Assembly: GCF_009928685.1 (NCBI RefSeq)
Contig: NZ_WWEO01000042.1
Coordinates: forward strand, 124,001 to 188,000
Direction: 5' to 3'
Source of the DNA: Mucilaginibacter agri
Lineage (GTDB): Bacteria > Bacteroidota > Bacteroidia > Sphingobacteriales > Sphingobacteriaceae
Length of the DNA stretch: 64,000 nucleotides
Every line of letters begins with the position of its first letter. Position 1 is the stretch's first letter. Positions 57,538-64,000 of the stretch are shown one piece after another. The translations under genes and the position numbers were made by a program. The notes under the pieces were generated by a model. The model had not been told where the DNA came from and ran no database searches. It saw only the letters and a program-made list of their open reading frames with translations.

Positions 57538-59361
57538 TTATTTCTTTTTAGTTTGATTTGCTTGCTGTTGCTGACGCATCATTTCTTCCATGCGCGCACC
57601 AAACCCGCTTTTCTTTTTCTTCGCGTCCTCTGGTTTCTTCTTATTTTCCTGTATCTGGCTGTGAATTTTCTTATCATCAACCATCTGACGGATCAGGTAT
57701 TGTTGTAAGAAGGTCATCATGTTGGCAAGGAAATAATAGTAGTTCAAACCTGCTGGGTAGCTGTTCAGTACACCGAAGAAAATAAGCGGCGAAATATAGC
57801 CGATGTATTTCATCTGACCTGTAGCACCCGATACCTGGTTGTTAAAGTAGGTATAGATCAGGGTAGAAATAGTCATCAGCAAACACATGGCACTGATGTG
57901 AGTCCAACCTAATAAAGGCAACGCAGGGAAAGTAAGGATGGTATCGTAAGTTGATAAATCGTGCATCCACAGGAAGCTTTGGCCACGAAGCTCAAATAAG
58001 CTTGGGAAAAAGCGGAAGAAAGCAATTACGATAGGCATTTGCAGCAGTAAAGGCAAACAACCACCAAGCGGGTTAACACCGGCTTTGCGGTACAGCTTCA
58101 AATATTCCTGTTGTAGCAGGGTTGGGTTATCTTCGCCAACTTTAGCTTTAATCTCGTCCATCTCCGGCTTCAGCACACGCATTTTAGCCATTGAAAGGTA
58201 TGATTTGTAGGTAAGCGGAGAAAGTACTAGCTTAAGCAACAGGGTAAGCACCAGGATAATGATACCGTAGTTCCAGTTAAATTGTTGCAGGAAATTAAAT
58301 ACCGGCAATACCGCAAAACGGTTAATGTATTTCAATGGACCCCAACCTAAGTCAATTTGTTTTTCCAGATCGTCGCCTTGCGCTTTCAATGTAGAGAAGC
58401 GGTTAGGGCCGAAATAGAATTGTAGGGGGTAAGTACCTGTTGCATCAGCGTTAATGCTTACATCGGTACGCATTTGCTTAATATCAGTACCGTTTACATC
58501 GGTAGTAGTAGCAAAATTAGTTTTAGCAAAACCTGCTTTTGAGAACAACACGCTTGAAAAGAAGTGTTGTTTAAAAGAGATCCAGTCAACTTTTTTCGCA
58601 TCGGCTGCAATTTCTTTGGTTTCGTCTTTAGCAGGGCTCAGGTAATCAACATCACCATCTGTGTTATGATAGTAAACGGTAGAATACTGGCGCTCGGTTT
58701 TAATATCCTTTTCCAGTTTGTGTAAACTGGCCGACCAGCTCAGATTCAATGTATTACCATTATTGATAACTGCTTCTAAACCTACTGGCTTAACCGTTAA
58801 GTTTACTTTATACTCCGGGCCCATGGTGTATACATAATCAATGTACTGGGTTGGGCTGTAGCTTAAACGCATGGTTAAGGCACCATTTGCTGCTTGCGGA
58901 GTAGTAGGGGTGAAGTGCAACTCATCAGTATTGATAGGTTTGCCGCCTGCTGTAAATTTAAAACCGAAGTGGCTTTGAGCACCGTCAAATAAGATCAACG
59001 GTTTTTTGTCGAACGTTTGATAGTTCTTCAGTTCAACCGAGTAGATGCGACCACCAATGGTGCTCACTTTTAACTTAACTTCTTTATTTTCTAAAGTAAT
59101 TAATTGCTCGGTACCTACAGTTGCAGCACCAAATGGCAGTTTTAATAGGGCAGAATCAACTACACCGGCTTTTGCAGCAGCGGCTGCAGAAGTATCGGCC
59201 TTGGTAGCTTTGGCATCAACTAATCCTGCGCGTTTAAGCGAATCCAGGTGCTGCTTTTGCTGCTCTTTCTTTACTTCGTCTGCTGATGGCTTTAGCAAAA
59301 AGAATGAGCCAACCATGATCAGCATGATCAGGAATAATCCCGTGAACGTGTTTTTATCCAT
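57538..59361 (-). CDS. yidC: Membrane protein insertase YidC
   Basis: 607 residues, the Gram-negative form: N-terminal helix (TGLFLIMLIMVGSFFLL), a large periplasmic beta-supersandwich domain (about 75-340) and the conserved insertase core (NWGIIILVLTLLLKLVLSPLTYK-like helix, the QQEYLKLYRKAGVNPLGGCLPLLLQMPI loop). Basic C-terminal tail (KKKSGFGARMEEMMRQQQ) for ribosome contact. Inserts membrane proteins with or without SecYEG. It starts 18 bp after pyrG. Confidence 0.97.
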   Translation of the reverse strand: MDKNTFTGLFLIMLIMVGSFFLLKPSADEVKKEQQKQHLDSLKRAGLVDAKATKADTSAAAAAKAGVVDSALLKLPFGAATVGTEQLITLENKEVKLKVSTIGGRIYSVELKNYQTFDKKPLILFDGAQSHFGFKFTAGGKPINTDELHFTPTTPQAANGALTMRLSYSPTQYIDYVYTMGPEYKVNLTVKPVGLEAVINNGNTLNLSWSASLHKLEKDIKTERQYSTVYYHNTDGDVDYLSPAKDETKEIAADAKKVDWISFKQHFFSSVLFSKAGFAKTNFATTTDVNGTDIKQMRTDVSINADATGTYPLQFYFGPNRFSTLKAQGDDLEKQIDLGWGPLKYINRFAVLPVFNFLQQFNWNYGIIILVLTLLLKLVLSPLTYKSYLSMAKMRVLKPEMDEIKAKVGEDNPTLLQQEYLKLYRKAGVNPLGGCLPLLLQMPIVIAFFRFFPSLFELRGQSFLWMHDLSTYDTILTFPALPLLGWTHISAMCLLMTISTLIYTYFNNQVSGATGQMKYIGYISPLIFFGVLNSYPAGLNYYYFLANMMTFLQQYLIRQMVDDKKIHSQIQENKKKPEDAKKKKSGFGARMEEMMRQQQQANQTKKK

Positions 59362-59379
59362 TATCTATCTATAGTACAG

Positions 59380-60990
59380 TTATTTCTTGCGGGCAAAAGC
59401 CAGCGAAGCGGCGACAAAGTTAACAAAAAGTGGGTGAGGATTTGCTACTGTTGATTTTAATTCTGGGTGAAACTGTGCGCCTACAAAATATGGATGATTT
59501 TTAAGCTCAATTATCTCTACCAGATTGTTTTCAGGGTTAATACCAGATGGAATCATACCGGCCTCTTCGTAGCTTTTCAGATATTCGTTATTAAACTCAT
59601 AACGATGGCGGTGACGCTCGCTGATACGTGTTTTTCCGTATATAGCTGCGGCTTTTGTACCTTTTTTAAGATCGCAATCCTGCGCTCCTAAACGCATAGT
59701 ACCACCTTTAGCGGTGATGTTTTTCTGATCTTCCATCATACCAATAACCGGGAACTGAGTGTTCGGGTTCATCTCAGTACTGTTGGCTTCTTTTAAGCCT
59801 AATACATGGCGGCCGAATTCAACTACCGCACACTGCATACCTAAACAGATACCAAAGAATGGAATGTTGTTTTCACGTACATAACGGATGGCCTCAATCT
59901 TACCTTCGAAGCCGCGCTCGCCAAAGCCTGGTGCAACCAATACGCCGTGCAAACCTTTCAGTCGGTCTACCGCATTGCTGACAGTTAATTGTTCAGAGTG
60001 GATATATTCCACTTTAACCTTGCACTCGTTTTTGGCACCCGCGTGGATAAAGGCTTCTGTAATTGATTTATAAGCGTCCGGAAGTTCTACATATTTACCT
60101 ACCAGGCCAATACGTACTTCAGCAGTAGGATTTTTTAAACGGCCCAAAAAGTCTTTCCAGCTTTCCAGATCCGGTTCGTTTTTGTTAGATAGCTTTAATT
60201 TGCTCAGTACGGTTTTGTCTAATTGCTCACGCAGCATCAACAAAGGCACATCGTAAATGGTTGAAGCGTCGATAGATTCGATAACCGCATTTACGTTTAC
60301 GTTACAGAACAAAGCAATCTTTTTGCGTAGGTCTTGCGTTAAATGGTGCTCGGTGCGGCAAACCAGAATATCCGGTTGGATACCGTACTCTAAAAGCATT
60401 TTAACAGAATGCTGGGTCGGTTTGGTTTTTAATTCACCTGCAGCTGCCAGAAAAGGCACAAGGGTAAGGTGGATCACCAATGAATCGTGCGAACCTAGCT
60501 CCCAACGGAATTGGCGTACGGCTTCCACAAATGGCAAAGACTCGATATCGCCTACAGTACCACCAATCTCTGTAATAACAATATCATACTGGCCGCTTTC
60601 GCCGAGAATCTTGAAATTACGTTTGATCTCATCTGTAATGTGCGGAACAACCTGTACTGTTTTACCTAAAAATGCACCTTCGCGCTCGCGGTTGATTACA
60701 TTTTGGTAGATACGACCTGTTGTAATGTTGTTTGCCTGAGAGGTGGGAGTGTTTAGGAAACGCTCATAGTGGCCTAAGTCAAGGTCGGTTTCGGCACCAT
60801 CTTCGGTTACATAACATTCACCATGCTCGTACGGATTTAACGTACCCGGGTCGATGTTAATGTAAGGATCAAATTTTTGGATGGTTACGCGATACCCGCG
60901 CGACTGAAGGAGTTTGGCTAAAGAAGCGGATATAATACCCTTCCCTAACGACGAAGTAACGCCGCCCGTAACAAATATATATTTAGTCAT
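59380..60990 (-). CDS. pyrG: CTP synthase
   Basis: 536 residues. Synthetase domain with [40 protein letters not shown] and [14 protein letters not shown]; glutaminase domain with the nucleophile Cys in [16 protein letters not shown] and the His/Glu in [10 protein letters not shown]. Converts UTP to CTP. Upstream of yidC on the same strand, 18 bp apart, so probably co-transcribed. Confidence 0.98.
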   Translation of the reverse strand: MTKYIFVTGGVTSSLGKGIISASLAKLLQSRGYRVTIQKFDPYINIDPGTLNPYEHGECYVTEDGAETDLDLGHYERFLNTPTSQANNITTGRIYQNVINREREGAFLGKTVQVVPHITDEIKRNFKILGESGQYDIVITEIGGTVGDIESLPFVEAVRQFRWELGSHDSLVIHLTLVPFLAAAGELKTKPTQHSVKMLLEYGIQPDILVCRTEHHLTQDLRKKIALFCNVNVNAVIESIDASTIYDVPLLMLREQLDKTVLSKLKLSNKNEPDLESWKDFLGRLKNPTAEVRIGLVGKYVELPDAYKSITEAFIHAGAKNECKVKVEYIHSEQLTVSNAVDRLKGLHGVLVAPGFGERGFEGKIEAIRYVRENNIPFFGICLGMQCAVVEFGRHVLGLKEANSTEMNPNTQFPVIGMMEDQKNITAKGGTMRLGAQDCDLKKGTKAAAIYGKTRISERHRHRYEFNNEYLKSYEEAGMIPSGINPENNLVEIIELKNHPYFVGAQFHPELKSTVANPHPLFVNFVAASLAFARKK

Positions 60991-61010
60991 GATTTCTTGT
61001 GTACGGGATA

Positions 61011-61018
61011 CAAAAGTA
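61011..61018 (-). promoter_or_regulatory. Putative -7 element for pyrG-yidC
   Basis: TACTTTTG on the minus strand, 20 bp before the pyrG ATG; no clear -33. Confidence 0.4.
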
Positions 61019-61086
61019 AGAAAATTTACGGGGTTTGGGATACTTGTTGAGAAAATGACATAATGTGCATAGAAATTTATTGCAGC

Positions 61087-61118
61087 GATTTAAAAATTTG
61101 AAAATTTGGAGATTTGAG
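61087..61118. repeat. ATTTG word run (single arm)
   Basis: GATTTAAAAATTTG, AAAATTTGGAGATTTGAGG: repeated ATTTG words without a complementary arm. In the gap between pyrG and the hybrid kinase, where I see no gene. Confidence 0.55.
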
Positions 61119-61240
61119 GTTGAGCAGGTTACGATTGTTTGCCCGGTGCTGTAAAAAAGAAGCAAAAGAATACGGCTTTAAGAGCGAGGTTGGTGAAGAA
61201 GATGCTTCACTATCATTTAGGATGGCGAGATAGGAGATGG

Positions 61241-62779
61241 CTAGTTCAATATCTGGTTATTCGAACTATATGACGCGATTTTTTTATACAACTCGTTGGG
61301 ATTAAATGGCTTACTTATATAATCGTTCATCCCGACTGTAAACGCACGGTCTTTAATATCGAGCATAGCCGATGCTGTGAGCGCAATTATAGGAAGTTTC
61401 TGATATTTGGCATCGGGCAGGTTCCGGATGGCCTCTGTGGTTTGATAGCCGTCCATTTCGGGCATCTGCAAATCCATTAACACCATGTCATAATTGTTGG
61501 TTTGCACTAACAATAAGGCAATCTCCCCATTTTCTGCAATATCACAGTCTACCTGCCACTGTTTCATAAATTGCTTGGCAAGTATCACGTTAATTTGATT
61601 GTCTTCGGCAATTAAGATACGTGTGCCCCGCAAGCTTTTAGCTTTATAATTGTCGTCGTTATCAGATAGGCTGCTCTTTAATTTTAATGTGCTGTTTTTA
61701 AAGCTCAAACTAAAGCTAAATACCGAGCCTTTGCCAGGTTCACTTTTTAAATGAATATCGCTATCTAATAATAGCAATAAACGGCGGGTAATCGTTAAAC
61801 CAAGGCCTGTACCGCCATATTTGCGTGTGGTATCTGAACTGGCCTGGGTAAAACTGTTAAATATATCAGTCTGTTTATCTTTAGCAATACCGATGCCTGT
61901 ATCTGCCACTTCAAAATCAATCATCACATTATCTTTATCTGCGCGGGTCAACGTTGCCGATATCGTTACTCTACCTGTTTCGGTAAACTTAATGGCGTTG
62001 CTTATCAGGTTGGTTAATATCTGCCCTAAACGAACGGGATCACCAATTACGGCATCAGGCAAATCCTCGTCGGCCATTAGTTTAAGCTGGATATTTTTTT
62101 CGTTGGCTTTTTGAAGCAGGGAGAGCCGTATGTTCGAAATAAGGTCTTTCAGATTAAAGTCCACGTTTTCAAATTCCAGTTTCCCGGCCTCTATTTTGCT
62201 AAAATCGAGTATGTCGTTAATAAGCACTAACAGGTTTTCGGCAGAGAACTTCAACAGGTTCAAAAACTCCATTTGCGATGGCTTTGGATCTTGCTGAAGT
62301 AGCAGGTGGGTAAAACCTATTACTGCATTCATCGGAGTACGAATCTCATGGCTCATTACCGATAAGAATTGCGACTTTGCCATTGCCGCTTTCTCCGCAA
62401 CATCCTTAGCATGGATCAACTCTAACTCCAGTTCTTTAGCATTCATGATCTTCTCTTGCAAAAAGGAGATAATATTGATCATGTCGTCACCGGTTTCCGA
62501 AAAATTTAGTGTGCTTTCGGGATCGAGGGCCTTAATGGCTTCTTTTAATTGCTGGATAGATTTGAGCTTTAGCTCATTCTGCTCGTGTAAGTCTGCTGTA
62601 ACTTGTTGATACTCCTGCTCGCTGATATTAAACGCATGATCGGCGAGTTTTTTGGATTTATCGAAGTTATTGTACGAATTATTGATGGTGGTTAAAAATG
62701 CTTTTATTACCTCATCGTTCTGGTAATCAACCGGAAGCTGTTTTGATATTTGTTTATTTAGGAGGTAATGATAATCCAT
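61241..62779 (-). CDS. Hybrid sensor histidine kinase/response regulator
   Basis: 512 residues, soluble. N-terminal helical region (1-130) with heptad-like coiled coil and no PAS or membrane helix; HisKA with phospho-His144 in SVMSHEIRTPMNAV; ATPase with N-box LTNLISNAIKF, G1 DTGIGIAK and G2 YGGTGLGL; receiver domain (about 386-505) with AEDN, phospho-acceptor D436 in MVLMDLQMPEMDG, and SKPF. No Hpt or output domain, so phosphate must go to a separate Hpt protein. Follows the FIST gene by 29 bp; FIST probably provides the sensory input. Confidence 0.94.
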   Translation of the reverse strand: MDYHYLLNKQISKQLPVDYQNDEVIKAFLTTINNSYNNFDKSKKLADHAFNISEQEYQQVTADLHEQNELKLKSIQQLKEAIKALDPESTLNFSETGDDMINIISFLQEKIMNAKELELELIHAKDVAEKAAMAKSQFLSVMSHEIRTPMNAVIGFTHLLLQQDPKPSQMEFLNLLKFSAENLLVLINDILDFSKIEAGKLEFENVDFNLKDLISNIRLSLLQKANEKNIQLKLMADEDLPDAVIGDPVRLGQILTNLISNAIKFTETGRVTISATLTRADKDNVMIDFEVADTGIGIAKDKQTDIFNSFTQASSDTTRKYGGTGLGLTITRRLLLLLDSDIHLKSEPGKGSVFSFSLSFKNSTLKLKSSLSDNDDNYKAKSLRGTRILIAEDNQINVILAKQFMKQWQVDCDIAENGEIALLLVQTNNYDMVLMDLQMPEMDGYQTTEAIRNLPDAKYQKLPIIALTASAMLDIKDRAFTVGMNDYISKPFNPNELYKKIASYSSNNQILN

Positions 62780-62808
62780 CTGTGCATTAATACGAAATTG
62801 AAACTCAA

Positions 62809-63936
62809 TTAGTTCTCAGATAACGTCGTAATCGTCATCGTTTGGTTATGGAGTTCGCATTTAGAACTGCTGTTATAAGGCGATAATTCACCGTACGAAT
62901 AAAAGCCCGTTATTTTAATGTGATCTCCAAGCGCTTCTTTGGCAATTAGAATTTCTTCGTCGGTACGTTCCTGTAATACGAGTTTGCGACCCACACAGCT
63001 CACCAAAATGGCTAATTGGGCGCTTTCAGTATCCGCATCGCCTGCAGCTTTTGCCGATGCGTCTATCAGTTTATCAAAATTAGCCTTCATTAATCTAACC
63101 TTACTTCCTTCGGGTAAATTGCCGGCAAAGGTCATAGATTTATTTTGTTCGTCGATATTTAAAATGGTACGCACTAGATTATCTGCCGAACCTGCGATGC
63201 GCAACGATATAGGGAATAGTAAGGCAGAGCCGGGAAGCTCTTTTACATAGTCGCCAAGATATTGTTTGTAAAGGTCGAGTGCATTTTTACCATCGATTTC
63301 ATAAAGCACGTTTTTATCAGACTTTGTAATGGTGCGTTCGGGACCAAACTCATCCCAGCCACCTGATGACCCGTGTCCAATCTGCAACTCATCACCATAA
63401 AAAGCCGTCAGGATGATGTTATCCTCTGATGCTGGCTCGTTTAGGCCAGTATAGGTACGGCTAAAGCGATCGGCATCGCCCGCCAGGCCGCCTGTAACCC
63501 GAACGCCTTCCGGGAGCTGGCTATTTATTCCCGCAATCAGGTCGCTGCCATTAATGTGCATGCCATCTGAAATCACAAAAACAAAACGTAAACCTTTGGT
63601 ATCTAATTTATTGACTAAAAAACTGCCAGCTGCATAGCTGCTCTCATGCTCCTTAACGGTGGTGACAACACTGCTTAACCGAGATTTTTCCAATTGAATA
63701 GCGCTTACCGCCACGCTATCATCAAAAACACTATCGTTAATAATTTCGCCCGCGGTGGATGCTAAAATGATATTGGCAGCAGGATAAGTGCTTTTCAGAT
63801 GCGTAAATATCTCGGGTTTTTGCACATATTCTGCCGAGCCAAAAGCAAGTACCAATTGACATTGCTTTGAATCAAAATCGGGTGACAAGTAATCGAGCCA
63901 TGTGCCGTTTAAATAGTGATGCTGCTGTATCTTCAT
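62809..63936 (-). CDS. FIST-domain signal-sensing protein
   Basis: 375 residues with FIST_N (about 25-220: QLVLAFGSAEYVQKPEIF, IILASTAGEIINDSVFDDSV, FVISDGMHINGSDLIAG, GGLAGDADRF) and FIST_C (about 225-355, ending ITGFYSYGELSPY). FIST domains are predicted intracellular sensors of small ligands such as amino acids, usually linked to kinases or chemotaxis proteins. Here it is stand-alone and directly upstream of the hybrid kinase, which lacks its own sensor domain. Its promoter lies near or beyond the window edge. Confidence 0.9.
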   Translation of the reverse strand: MKIQQHHYLNGTWLDYLSPDFDSKQCQLVLAFGSAEYVQKPEIFTHLKSTYPAANIILASTAGEIINDSVFDDSVAVSAIQLEKSRLSSVVTTVKEHESSYAAGSFLVNKLDTKGLRFVFVISDGMHINGSDLIAGINSQLPEGVRVTGGLAGDADRFSRTYTGLNEPASEDNIILTAFYGDELQIGHGSSGGWDEFGPERTITKSDKNVLYEIDGKNALDLYKQYLGDYVKELPGSALLFPISLRIAGSADNLVRTILNIDEQNKSMTFAGNLPEGSKVRLMKANFDKLIDASAKAAGDADTESAQLAILVSCVGRKLVLQERTDEEILIAKEALGDHIKITGFYSYGELSPYNSSSKCELHNQTMTITTLSEN

Positions 63937-64000
63937 GAAAACAAACGGATTGAAATTTAGTGGCTATTGGTTAATGTAATTTAATTATATCATACGAAAC

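Noticed and set aside
1..64000. Secondary-metabolite, phage-defence, toxin-antitoxin or mobile gene cluster
   Set aside because: Every supported gene is a core metabolic, envelope, RNA or signalling gene, and no integrase, restriction, toxin, NRPS/PKS or transposase domain is seen.

Overview
The window is 64 kb of ordinary chromosome from a member of the Bacteroidota, most probably family Sphingobacteriaceae (Mucilaginibacter- or Pedobacter-like). Three things point there. Promoters follow the Bacteroidota pattern (TTTG, about 19-20 bp, TAnnTTTG) and most genes lack Shine-Dalgarno sites. Several proteins have lineage-typical shapes: a 315-residue NusB, a fused SecDF, a Rho with a long disordered insertion, and separate RfaE1/RfaE2. 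I see no rRNA, tRNA, CRISPR array, prophage, transposase or plasmid function; nearly everything is core housekeeping.

Layout. 0-7.5 kb: 3' part of a Pif1/RecD-like helicase, ychF, mgtE, a PUR/DUF3276 protein, then an ABC exporter half followed by a nitrilase. 7.6-13.8 kb: a rightward cluster of leucine-type dehydrogenase, nusB, DUF1573 lipoprotein, yajC, YbbR protein, coaE, MBL exonuclease, a small Cys-rich DUF5522 protein and a MarR regulator. 13.8-21.8 kb: ZIP transporter, PAP2 phosphatase, glmM, cysteine desulfurase, an Asp/Glu-rich repeat protein, accD, class II aldolase, iron-permease-like protein, GNAT. 21.9-29.9 kb: NDH-2, secDF, folA, thyA, ispE, an HIBADH-family reductase and a LapA-like protein.

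30-30.7 kb is a gene-free, very AT-rich gap. 30.7-33.8 kb: tgt-lptG-EamA operon. 33.9-38.2 kb: glycosyltransferase, ECF-like sigma factor and rsmG overlapping one another; then an orphan BlaI-type repressor divergent from dprA, with five ACTAT-N4-ATAGT dyads between them. 38.2-43.5 kb: leftward cluster polX, rfaE1, rfaE2, GT9, beta-barrel protein, sixA (heptose/LPS synthesis). 43.6-50 kb: sppA, folK, an orphan Hpt protein, purS, pssA, rho, pyrF. 50-64 kb: CDF transporter, MsrP-like molybdoenzyme plus cytochrome b, PNPOx-like protein, DnaQ-GIY-YIG nuclease, small beta-barrel, aminopeptidase P, yidC, pyrG, and a hybrid histidine kinase with a FIST sensor.

Pathways represented: nucleotide/folate synthesis (thyA, folA, folK, pyrF, pyrG, purS), envelope biogenesis (secDF, yajC, yidC, lptG-like, heptose genes, glmM, pssA, sppA) and RNA metabolism (nusB, rho, rsmG, tgt).

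The items most worth a second look are: the five-dyad operator array; a family of intergenic inverted repeats whose arms are built from repeated short words that differ from locus to locus; a leucine-dehydrogenase-family protein whose catalytic Lys is Ser; a PolX with replaced polymerase carboxylates but an intact PHP site; and a Tgt without the zinc cysteines. Motif comparisons are from memory of the families, with no database search.
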